From the NCBI RefSeq assembly GCF_030463535.1, contig NC_132896.1:26659709-26723708 (forward strand): a stretch of DNA of 64,000 nucleotides, given 5' to 3'. The DNA comes from Salminus brasiliensis. Its lineage: Eukaryota; Chordata; Actinopteri; Characiformes; Bryconidae. Both the position numbers and the translations under genes were made by a program. The notes beneath the pieces are model-generated. The model did no database searches and was not told the origin of the DNA. It saw only the letters and a list, made by a program, of their open reading frames with translations. Shown in pieces: positions 49,746 through 61,503 of this stretch (positions are counted from its first letter, which is position 1; the number at the start of each line of letters is the position of its first letter).

Positions 49746-52700
49746 ATTTTACAAACAAGACATCCAAAATACATTTTTTTCTTTTATTCAACATTCATTT
49801 TGAATTTTGAATACTGCCTGCTGTGTCTTTGCACAGAGTGTGCTGTGGGCTAATGTTAGCTGCTTTAGCCTCATAGCTTCAGTACTAATCAGTGGGGTAT
49901 GGGTTTCTTATCAATGGAGTATGACATTGTAGCTCCAGTGCTAATTGATGGGGTATTAGCTCTTGTTACTTGTTAGCTATTTATGCTGCGCCAGGGTCGC
50001 GCCCTTGATTATTTGCTTGTTTAAAACTTGAAAAATATTCAAACTTGTAATGTCTTGAAATTCAAACTTGTAATGTCTTCTAATATGCTCTGATAAAGAT
50101 TTACTGTTTCCACTGGAGTCCAGTCTAGTCCTTTACCCACCCTTCTCTTTTCCTTTCAAGTTATCCTGTTTACATTCATTTGCACTGTAGTGATTTGAGG
50201 AAACAGGGGGTCAGAGTTATAACAGGCACCAATCTATTGTCAGTTTTTGGAAGCCTGCTCTGATTTATAGCATATTCTCTAATTTGAGGTCAAAAACAAT
50301 GGATTCATGCCCTGCAGTAATAGCTCCACTTCATAAAAATATCTGGGGTTTTGGATTATCCATGTGGCGTCTGACTGATACTCAAAGATGGGCTTTGGTT
50401 TGTTCAAGTGTGTGTGTTTGTCTGTGTCTATGCAACCCACTCTGCTGTGCCCGTGAGAAGCGGAAATGGGGGTGACCGACGGCGGCCCTGGAAGTGCCTC
50501 AAGAGGAAGCTGCAGGAAAAGGTGTGTCAAGAGCAACCCAAGATCAGGACAATTAGAGGTTCAGACAGGTTCATACTTATTCCTCTATGAAACAGAGCCA
50601 CGACATGCACCACTAGCTACCCAAAGGCAATGCAACATTGCCTAATAATGTTGCATAATAACTGTTCTGCAAAATACAGATTTAAATGTCATTGACTGCT
50701 GAGTGATATTTCTGAGAGCACTGTAGTTCAGCACACAGTAGCTCACATTACGTGTTCAGCTCAGTGATGGAGGCTCAGAGCTTTGCTGAAACAAGTAGTT
50801 TATGACTCAAGTGTGATGACTGGTTGCAAATAATTGTTACATCAACACAGTTGTAGCCTTTCAGACTGCTTCTTTGTGCATTTTGCACACATGCTACCAT
50901 TTGACATATCTGACATAATGTCTTAACTAAAAACACCACTTCAGTTCAGTTCAGGACACGATTCTGGAGAGCGACTGTTGATATTTGAACTCAACAGAAA
51001 AACAAACACACCCCCTTCTACCGAGCTCCTTCAGAAGCTCCACCCCCCAAATTTATGCATGTGCTTTGCCAAGGCTTGCAGACGGTATCCAAAACACAAT
51101 GTACAAACACAGCATGTAAAACACACTAATGGCCTTGTCCAACATCATTGCCGCAGTGCTAGAATGCTGCCTAACCGCCTCGTCCAACATCGGTACAGCA
51201 GTATTAGCGGTCCAGATAACTGTCTCGTCAAAACCAGTGTTACCCAGCATATTTTGAAATTATGCATGGATTAAAAAAAATCTCACTGTGCTAGCAAACA
51301 TCTTTTAGGATCATCATGGCCATAAACCCTTTACAATTCAAATACCAGCATTGATTTATTGATTGAAATCGCATACAGTCCCTTTAAATACCAATTATAA
51401 CACTAGATCTAAATAATCCTAAAGAATATATTCATTCCTTAAGTACCAGAGGTGGAAAGTAAAAATCCTTCACAGGATTCCATCTTTCCTTTGCTGAGAG
51501 AGCTCTATTTACCCTCAACAGCAGCTGGAATAAAACATTTTTGTATTCCTGGTTTTTTACTTTTGGGACCTGACATTTTCATCTCTGGTAGTTCAGCAAT
51601 TAATGTGATGTCTTGGATAATTCAGCTCTAGTGTTATAGTTGTTAAACGACAAATCAAATTTATCAGTGAGACCAGATGCCAAGACTTTTTATATCTGAC
51701 TTGATTCTTTAGTTTACAATGGCAGATGCTGGAATCAGATTTAGACACTGAACTTGGACTTTCAGCAACATAGACTTTATTTGAACATTTAAGATAAAAT
51801 AGGAACGACACTGGCAGCATGATGATGTAGCAGGTTTTGTGGGCTCCATCTTTTTCAAACTGGACTGCAATGCGCAGAGGTAAAAGTGGTTTCAGTTTAC
51901 CGTTTGTTTAATTTAAACATACAGTATATTGTCCCATTATTTCAATGTGAAACAAGTGAAATTGTGTTCTGCTTAGATTTCAATGATAACTTGACTTCTG
52001 AACCACTTCCTGCTATGCTTTTAGGCTTTACTCAACTGTAGCTGCAAAGTCTGCCCATGTTAAACGGGACATAAATGATAACATAACAAGTTAGCACATG
52101 TTTTTGACTTCTCTAGAAACAGTACAGCACTTCCATTCCCACCTCGATACTTTGGTCGTAATCTAAAAGTCACATGGAAAATAAGCTAAGTGAGGAATGA
52201 TTGTTGGTTCTGTAAAAAACCTTTAAATTGAGCGATTTCAAACAAGGTTTAAGAAAATTCAATGTAAACATTTTACTAACTAATCTAAAAATGTTATTAG
52301 TCCTAAAAAAAGTCATATTTATTGTAATATCCAAACATATTTGATCAATAATAATAAACATATTTGCTGCCCTTAATATTTTAACGCTTTTGTAATGAAA
52401 CTAACACCTAAAGTAACTAACATTTTATTTTAATATATGGGCAGCCAGAAAATGTTGGCAGTTTTATTTTTAAGATGGGGTTTTAGACTATCATGGTCAA
52501 GTCTGCACAGGAAGCACCAACTGTGCTTTAACTGGGATGCTACTGCAACAGATGGCTGTTGAGACGTGTGAAAGCAAGGTTCCTCCTGTGTTAAACAGCA
52601 GCTGTGACGGAGAGAGGGAGGCAGCAATTTCACTTTTACCACCATGCTGTTTATAGACCAACCTAAACACCTTTTTTGACACACTGAATCTACACTTAAA

Positions 52701-52876
52701 TGAAATCATACTGTAGTTAGTTTTAATCATCTCTCTTTCATTGACTTGAGTTAAACTGGGTCAGCTGTGTTGTTATAATAAAATACTTTGACTGGAGTGT
52801 AATTTCAATCCCACTGAGTAAAACACATTTTTCCATTAACTTGCCTTTTCTGGCCAGCTCAGTGACACTGCAGGCA

Positions 52877-52911
<35 letters not shown>

Positions 52912-53424
52912 TCACAGCTCAGCATAATATGAAAAATGTTTTATTTGTCTTGCTATAAGGAATCCAACTATGTTACTCATAAGGGCCTACAATGACAAAA
53001 AATGACATTTTTACTAGTAAAAAAATCTATTTCTGGCATTAAGAACTGATTTTTTACTAATAATAATTCAATTTCACTAGTGAAAATAACATTTAACTGC
53101 TCAATTGGTACATGTATTACTAGTACAATTACTAGTAGAAATTAAATTTTTCTAAAATATTTTTATTTTAAATAGGGAATATATTATGTATTGAATTTAA
53201 GTAGTTAACAATTGAAAAAAAACAATACAATTCTTGATATCAAAAATCTAAACAAAAATTGTACTAGTAAAAATGTCATTTTTAATATGAAGAAAGAACA
53301 AGCAGATACGATAAATAAAAACTTGTATTTGTATTGTATTGTACATTTTGTTCTCTGATAAACTACCCAATCTTGAACAGGTTACTGTGTTTTCCCATGC
53401 TGAAAGAATTACTGACAGAAATGT
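49746..53424. other. Gene-free region
   Basis: About 3.7 kb. No exon recognised despite several short open frames. A (TG)n tract lies at 52,878-52,910. The region 53,000-53,290 is very AT-rich with repeated actagtaaaa/actagtgaaa words. Confidence 0.45.
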
Positions 53425-53760
53425 AACTTAAAGCTGCTTTATGCAGTAATAGTTTTTTCTCCTCCTGAGCTCCCCCTACAGTGGTGGAGTGTAATTCACT
53501 GTAACGTCACTGCTGTAAATAGAAATCACGCTTTGAGCTCCACCTCCACAAATTGTACAACTGTGTACATTTGCTGACAAGCTGAGAGATTCAGAACTGG
53601 TATCTGCAGTGACAGAAGCATGAAGACTGATGCTGTAGAGTAATATTACAAGATTTTACACCTGCGAGATCTACTTGTGCTGCACTTCTGAAGATACATA
53701 GCTAGTGCAGTAGCTGCTGTTCCAGGCCCAGAGTGGTAATGATAGAGTCACCATTCTTCC
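53425..53760 (+). repeat. Unnamed dispersed repeat, copy 1
   Basis: Shares a series of blocks, in order and same strand, with 54,855-55,145: aaagc-tgctttatgcag, ggagtgtaatt, ctttgagctccacc, aagctgagagattcagaact, gaagcatg, and gtagagtaatattacaagat. Similarity is broken by indels. No coding sequence or terminal repeats were seen. Confidence 0.65.
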
Positions 53761-54854
53761 TATTACAGTCAGTGTACCACCGACATGATTCAGAAGCTGC
53801 TATATTAAGTTATAATTGCTACATAATGTTGTATTGTACACAATCTTTGGATTCCTTCCTTTACTTCAACCTAGAAAAGATCTTTAGTGAGGTCAGGTAC
53901 TAGTGTTGGATGGTTAGTTCAGGATCACAAACAATACTCCAGTTCATCCCAAAGGTAGTGGATGAAGCTCCATCACTCCAGAGAACACAGTTCTACCTGA
54001 TGTATGAGTTAATTTACTTTAGTCAGCCCAATGAACTTTAACTCAAGTCATCAATCACTACAGTGGCAGTATTTTCTGTACTTTCCTCCCCTGATTTGGT
54101 TTGACTATATCTGTCTGTGAGAAGCAGGATCACAGAGACTAGAAAGTCTCAACCATATTTCGGGTTCACAAAAACACTCCTCACAATCGTCCTTTTCCCA
54201 GTACTGCAGACTGAATATGCAACAAAGTATTATGCAACAAACCCTTGCAGTGAGTCATTTGTGTTTCGTGGTAATTATAGGGGCTTTCGCGTTTGAGATA
54301 TAAGGTACTTTTGCCACTCTGAAAATGACTGTTATGAATGACTAACCACTGGTAGTCGCTGATAGAAATGATCGCCTGTATATCCAATCTGGGAAGAGCA
54401 GTGATTTAAAAGGTGGTTGTTTGACCATTCTCAACTCGCTGAGCCTTTTTTTCTCTTTCACTCTTGCAGGAAACAAAAGCTGATCAAGCATTAAATCATG
54501 CTGTTTCACAGGAAAGAGCACTCCAACTGTACAACTCTCACGTGGCTGGACTTTGTCAAGAAAAAGTTAGTGTGGACAGCAAGTTGGACTGACTTTCTGT
54601 TTTCACTGACTTTCAGTTTTACTTGTATTGTGTTCATTTATAAGTGTTTAGGCTTGGCATGAGTTTACTAGTAACAATCAGTTGAATTAGTTTCAGTTCA
54701 ATAAATAATTTGACAAAATAATAGTCCAAATATCAAAAACAGTTAAACTCAGTTTCAGATCATATTCATTTTTACAGTGTAGGCAATTCTTCATTGATTC
54801 TATACCCTGGCAAGGAAAACCATCTGCAACTTATATCCAGATGTTTTTTTTTTG

Positions 54855-55145
54855 CTTTAAAGCAGCATTATGCAAGAATCCTGGGTTCCCTCTACAGTCA
54901 GGAAGTGTAATTAAAACTTTGAGCCACCCCTAAACAACACTGGATAAGCTGAGAGATACAGAACTCCTAAAAGTGAAGGAAGCATGTCAACTGTTGCGGT
55001 AGAGTAATATTACAGGATTTTACATGAACCTGACTGGAGTTATGAAGCATTATGCAGTTATCGTAAGTGTGGTCCTGTCCACTGCACCAAAGTTACACAG
55101 TACAGTGCTGAACCCAGAATAGCAATGATAGGAGCTCTACTTTCT
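54855..55145 (+). repeat. Unnamed dispersed repeat, copy 2
   Basis: Second copy of the element at 53,425: aaagcagcattatgcaagaa, ggaagtgtaatt, ctttgagccacccc, aagctgagagatacagaact, gtagagtaatattacaggat and agaatagcaatgatagga. It lies 1.1 kb from copy 1 in direct orientation. Confidence 0.65.
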
Positions 55146-55799
55146 CTTTGTTTCTCTTTCACCACATAATACTTTTCATTTTGACAAGACAAAATAAAAC
55201 AATTTCTCATAGTGAAATGATGTAAAAGTCTCTTTCTTTACATTTATTGTGTATTTGGTTCCATGAGGTCCAGTGTAGGTTTGCATGTTAAAATAATTCA
55301 CAATTCATTTTTTGTATCGCCCACAAACTTATTATTAGTGAGTTCAGCTGAGTTAAGGTGCACCTACTGTTAACACAGGTGTTAATTTGCATACGAATCC
55401 TGTACAATCTCCATAAGAAAGAATTGACAATAGAATACAACACTCTGAGGAGCTGCACTTGAGCCGAAGGGCACTTTCACCTCCGTCTTGTTTAGTGCGG
55501 GCCAAAAAGATCTTTTTTTGTAGAACAGTTGTAGAGGTGGGATCACTCCACCTGTACTCGGTTAAACCTGAAACAAGTGAAACACGGTCACAAATTGTGG
55601 GTCCCAGTGAAGTGTGGTTCAGTTCGTTGCCAAAGGGAATGCATCTTTACAATAGCCTGCACTAAAGCATGAGTGCTTGAATCTCTGAGTAATCTCTGGT
55701 CCAATCCAAGAACAAAATGAACACCCACACTTCATTAGTTGCAGTGTGAAACCAACTGAATAAAAAAAAAGATACACACAAGCTAGATATAAATCAGCC

Positions 55800-56045
55800 T
55801 ATGGTCACCATGCCTAACGCCAAGTATTAGTAAAAGGGGTATAAAGCCCCCAAGCATTGGGCTTTGGTGTTGTGGAACTGCATTTTCTGGAGTGAATCCA
55901 AAATCTTTGAGGTGTATATCAGATCCAGAACAGATCATCCAACATCAGTACATGACCTCATTAATGCTCTCCAAAATTTAGTTGAAAGTCTAAAGCAGCA
56001 CTCGCTATTAATGCTCCATTTACTGGCTGTCCTGCATGTGCTTCA
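55800..56045 (+). repeat. Remnant of a widespread fish repeat
   Basis: Words such as ggggtataaagcccccaagc, cattttctggagtgaatcca, and gatcatccaacatcagtaca then tgacctcattaatgctc match, from memory, a DNA-transposon-derived repeat frequent in otophysan genomes. Heavily decayed; no intact coding frame. Confidence 0.5.
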
Positions 56046-58659
56046 TTCAAAGAGCAGACTCAAACAGCCTGTATAACTTCAGTGTGAATGGGTGTGGCAG
56101 TTTTTGCAGTGTAACTACCAAACTAAAAGCCATGCATCTATTTATGAGCCACTAAATGTGGCTTTACATCACAGTAGCCTCAGAAACGTTGGTGCTTGTG
56201 TGCCACAGGCCTGCGTTCAGCCACGTGAGTGATGAGCTTCTAAGTTCCACCCCAGAATAAGGAATGAGGTGTGCCTGGGGTGATCTTCAAACCCCTAAAG
56301 GTTGAGGACCCCTCACAGGGAGTTTTATAGGGCTTGTTGGAGGGCATGACCTTTGGCCTTGGTGACCTGTTCTTGCAGTAAGCAGGTCTGGGTTATAACA
56401 AACTGGGTACACTGTCTTCTGAAGTACCATTCTTTGTTATGCCACTGACAGTCTCCTCTTACGGTTCTTCCATAGGTCATCTAGGTAACATCAGTAAAGC
56501 CCTCATGAGGTTTGTGCATTCTGCATGCAAGTAGAACACTGCTGATTTGTGACACTGCTGCCAGACTACGAGTGACCCAGAGTGCCCCCCACTCCTTACA
56601 CATTTGTTTAATTGCCTGTGCCGGGCTCATTAAGTGAGCCTATCCCATTGTGAAGGTTTTATGGTTCTGGCCTTGCAGGCTGGGCAGAGTGCCTTTGATG
56701 TGAACAGCAGATCGTAAGGGCCAAACAGGGGAAGTATGTGCATTGGAAGACTTGTTATTGGCCACATTAATCAAGATTAAGGTGCTGACTTGCCACGAGT
56801 GTTTTGCTCTGATAAGGAGGAACTCTGTGTTTTCCTGAAAGAGAGAAGTCGAAGGCTTAGAAATGAACGTTGGATGTGGTCCTCCGCAATGAACTTGGGT
56901 GATACTTATCTGAGGTGGTCATTGCTCTAAAGCAACTGAAATTAGCCGATAGCATCCAAGGAAAAGGAGACCGGCCGGCATAATTCCATCTGTATCTCAG
57001 GATCAAGTCATGTGACTTCCGTTCTCACTATTGCACGCCTTTCATTCATTTATCACTAATAATTCTCTAGGAAATATTTTCCAGGCTGTCAGCTAAATCT
57101 GAGATAGCAACAAAGACTAATGAAAGGAATTGATTGCCTTGCTGGCACTCTACTGGCCCAGCCAGTGCATACTCATGCCCCTATAGCTAGATGTGCAGGA
57201 CTGTAAGGCTTCTTTACTGTAGAGATTCTATCCCAATGCTGCATGGCCCTCATGCAAAGAAACCAGAGGCTTGGTCTGTGTCTGGAGAATTAGCCGGGTG
57301 TAACGACAGCACAGAAGAGATGCAGCTAGGCAACAGGCTTACAGCTATAGACAGAGTCCTGGCATGAGGAGCGCCATTCTGTGCTTCGTCAAGATCCAGA
57401 AGCTTTGAATTAGCGCCAGTAGGGGATCTATAGCAAGTTAAACTGACTTGAATGACCAAATAGTAAAATTATTCAGAATTTGGCACCAGTCTCATGGAAT
57501 GAACCATTAGGATTTGGTTGCCAATCAACAAGATCTTTTCTTAAACATTTTAATGTTTTAATTTGAACCGGTGTGTACACAATAGGGGTGTAAACCAGTG
57601 CAATTATCTATAACCAGTACTGGGTGAGGCCTAAATTTGAAAAAACAAATTCTGTGTCCTTCAGGAGCATTTTATTATTCCTATATGATTTAGGATTGAC
57701 CAAAAAAAGGACATGTATGAATGTTAAAGTTAATATTTTTTATTTATTAATTCACTGGACATATGTACTAATTTAATAGCACATTTTATTATTAATATAT
57801 TAATTCATTCATATCTGTGTACCCCTTAAGCCTTAGTAGGCCAACAAACGGAAAGTGAAATCAATCAAAAATACATGCCATTTTCAAATTAAATGCAGCA
57901 AAATGCTAATACTACAACATTATTCCAAACTGCTAACTGTGATACTAATAATGAAAGCTTTTCAGAACAAGTTGGGCTAGCCCATCATTTACTATCATGC
58001 AAGGGAAGCACCGCTTACCACAGTCACGGCATCAAGCAGGAGAACACAGCTATAACAAGCACTCAGTTTATCTCTCTGTGTGTTTTTATGTGCATACTGT
58101 ATCATTAAGAGCCCAGTGGATTTTTCTGTGGCCTCTCGGTTCAGAGGCTCCCCTTTCTTATGTTCTTATGTGAGGCACCTGGTGGTAAATGCTGAAGGAA
58201 TTAAAGCAGAGCCTAAACCATGTCATTACTGCACCAAGGAAGCACTCCTCCTCAGCTGGCCAGAGGCTATGTTAGCATCTGTTCTTGGTTTCTTACTTAT
58301 CTTCTGCTATCAAGCCATTCTCAATTTAAACTGATAATTCACTGAAAATAATATTTATACATTTGTCACTTAATCCCAAATGTAGTTGATCAGCTGTGTG
58401 TGATGTCCAGTGTTTGTTTCTTTTGTTTTGCACTGGAACAGGAAGTTTATAGCTACTTGTTTGGCATTGTGCAAACTCCATGCCTAAAGCAAGATCTCTA
58501 ACAGGCTTGCTAATATGGGTTAGATTAGGGTTGAAGTTAGTCATGATAAAATGGACAAAAGTACAGAAAACATTCTGGTGTTAAGATGTCAGCTGGTTCT
58601 TTTTTTAGCTGTGTAGTATAGGCCAAGAGTGAAATCTGTGAGATCACTAGTGCATTCCT
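56046..58659. other. Gene-free region with a candidate conserved non-coding stretch
   Basis: No exon recognised. At 56,560-57,060 the sequence is unique and balanced in composition, with homeodomain-type ATTAAT/ATTAAG words (ggccacattaatcaagatta). It resembles a developmental enhancer in texture, but only a comparison with other fish could show conservation. Confidence 0.35.
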
Positions 58660-58925
58660 TTCTCTTTTTTTCTTTTTCTTCAGTTTTTACCCAATTATTC
58701 TCCCCAATATCAGACAGCCAACTCGCTTAGTAAGAACTCTTCCCCTATCACATGTGATGCTCAGGGTGAGGACTGACTCATTCCTTCTCCGGCACATGCA
58801 CAACCAGCCTCCGTCTCTTTTGCGAACTGCTGAGGATGCAACATTACCAGGCAACCAATGGGCTCAGAGGAAAGTGCTGGGTGCCCATCTCTGATGCATT
58901 GGCTTGCAGACGCCCGTGCCAATGT
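58660..58925 (-). mobile_element. tRNA-derived SINE (family S1, copy C, truncated)
   Basis: Plus-strand words ttttacccaattattctccc and gaactgctgaggatgcaaca then ttaccaggcaaccaatggg match the body of copy A (18,445). The tRNA-like head is missing. Confidence 0.6.
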
Positions 58926-61452
58926 TTGAAGTTATAACATGAATTTCTTAGTATTCTGTAATTCATGATGGAATGACCCATTTTTGTTGAAGAGTTGTCA
59001 GAGCAAAGGATTCAACTCTGGCCTTTTTCAAAGATGGTTAATGTCAAAAATTAGCTTACATTGGATCATTGCAGAATATTGGATATATCTTCATTTGTCC
59101 AAACCCTAATATACCATTGCTGCTATGGCTAACCTCATCTAAAGCTCCAGGTTCATTTAAATACACGCGAGCATAACAATTCTGAGGCTTTGAGGTTGAT
59201 GTTGGGGGCTTTGGGTTGACGTTCCAAGATGAAAGGGCCTTGACAGCATTTGAGCGCACAGATCTTATGGTGTTACCCAGCAAATCCCTGGTCCATGCTA
59301 ATGGCTACATTGTGATGGTGGTGTATAGGGGGTAATCAAGCATTGCCTGTCTAAGCAAGATCACAGCCAACGTGGCCGCACAAGCCATTACATTACTGCC
59401 CTATATGTACTTCAATTTTCACTTCACTGGAGTTGACCGTGGCTGACCCTAGCTGGACGCACAAACACAGTTTTCAGCCAAGCGCTCACTTGACACTAAG
59501 CAATCTATAATACTCTTCTGGTACTTGTGAGTGATTTTGAGACAGTCAACAAGAACACATGTGCTTCTGTCAGGCTGATCGGACGTCACCATCTGATCAC
59601 ACAGAGGAATTTATTTACAGTGGGTGTAATAGACTGAGCTCTGACACAGCACACTAAATGGGCAGACATTAAACTGGAAGGACTGGTAAAAGATGTTGGT
59701 AATTACCCTTCCAGCCCGCCGGTGGTCCATAGCTGTTTTTAGAGGTTAAAGGAGCCAAAGAATTAATTTATTGAAACTTTAGATTTTTTCTTTTATCCAT
59801 AAATAGTAAGTATTTGATTTTTGGTGGGGTGACATTTAACAAGCCTCCCAGCCAACATGCTCATGTGGGGCTCACATGGGTGCAACGTGGGCTAGGTGGG
59901 TTTGAGGTGGGCCCTGTTGTTACAGCTCATCTTAATCTTACATGGGTCTTCTAAAGGTATTCTAAATATTCTATTACATATTACTAGTCACTTATTTTAC
60001 TCATTACTTCTTGGGGAAAAACAACCTCACCACATATTACATTACTCTTTAAAACCCATATCAATCAAACCAGCTGAAAATAGAGTGAATGTAACAGTCC
60101 TTGGAGTGCTTTTTTTTTTGGATGTTAGACAATCACAGTGCACACAATTTAAAATGAACTCTCCCTGCCTGAACTCTGTGATGACACAGACAGTTTTGCC
60201 GTTACTAACAGGAAGTTAAGAGGCCTTGGCCTTGGCAAGTTGAAGACACTTGTATCAACTATCAGCACCATTAAATGAATAATATAAATAGATGTATGTA
60301 TAATTTGTATTTCAAAGTATTTGTTGATTTCAGAAACCCCTCCAAAATAAAGGTTTGTATGCTGTACACTCATTCTGGCCCAGAGGAAGAAAATAACTAA
60401 AAAAAAAAAATAATAATAATAATAATAAATAATTAAAATTCCTATATTTCTATGACATTAATGTCCATAATGAGTGTATGTAAACTTTAGGCTGTGCTGT
60501 TAGCTCAATGAAGGCAGTTTGAGATGCTTGGTCAGGGTAAAAAGGCAGAGTCTGGCTCTGCCTCTGGTCTCTACTGTGCATGAATGAAAGCCTCATTGAC
60601 AGGTTTACGTTCACTGTTAGCCATGCCTGTTTTTCTGGGTAAAGTTTACATTTAAGCACAATCAGTATCACTCCTTCCAACCTTGACTCAATTCATTTGC
60701 CATGTCCCAAACAGACACTCCTCCCACTGTCTCTTTTTAGCATCAACAGACAGGTGTGGACCGTCAACAACAGGATGACAGGCCTCAACACCTCCCATGT
60801 TGCCCGCTGACTTCCTCTCTCTGACCTACCCACAGAGCATCCCTGTTGGTCTGTGGAGGGGGAGGGGGTTTGGACAGGCCCTGCTGCGTCTGTTTCCAGT
60901 CGAAAGACATCAAGAACAATGTTTACATAGCACCACACGAGTTGGACTCGAAAGGTAATCAGTCAAAGAGTGATCCAGACTCACAGCGATAACCTCAAGC
61001 CACAGGGGGTTCAACTCTGACCCTGGTTTTGGCTCATCTGGTGGGAGTATGGCCGTTAGTACCATCCTGAGCTGTTTTCTTGGCTTAGATGAGCTTTAAC
61101 CAGAGTTGGGGTCTTTGCTAATCTTTTGCGTATTTGGTTTCACTAGGCCAACACTGAGCTTTCACATCAGATGGGTGAAGGACTGTGGCGTGTGCACGTG
61201 AGATGTAAACAGGGACACATGGCTTTGTTTAAACTGATAACAGCTGGCGTATCTTTGCTTAAAACTGATACAGTGCTCCAGTATACAAGCACCAACACCC
61301 TGTTTTTGTCTCCTGATAAGGATGCAAAGTTTAAAGAAATTGCTGTAGGAGGTCGTGTTTAAGAATGTCAGCAGATCACAGGCTTTATTTTAAGTTTCAG
61401 TTTGAAGCTTTTTTTTTATATTGGCCTTATCTGTGTGGATTTCTTTTCAGAT
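58926..61452. other. Gene-free region
   Basis: No exon recognised. A G-rich repetitive stretch (catgtggggctcacatgggt) lies at 59,860-59,925 and an (AAT)n run at 60,409-60,430. At 59,540-59,760 and 60,730-60,960 the sequence is unique and less AT-rich. Confidence 0.4.
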
Positions 61453-61454
61453 GA

Positions 61455-61503
61455 GTGGATGGATGCATGGATGGATGCATGGATGGATGCTCGAATGGAT
61501 GGA
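61455..61503. repeat. 12-bp minisatellite
   Basis: Tandem units of atggatggatgc, about four copies, the last one diverged (tcgaatggatgg). The translated ORF over it is not a real protein. Confidence 0.85.

Noticed and set aside
50408-50590. Basic peptide-like frame (DRRRPWKCLKRKLQEK) before a gtgtgt
   Set aside because: No known family, begins in a TG repeat, and no partner exons nearby.
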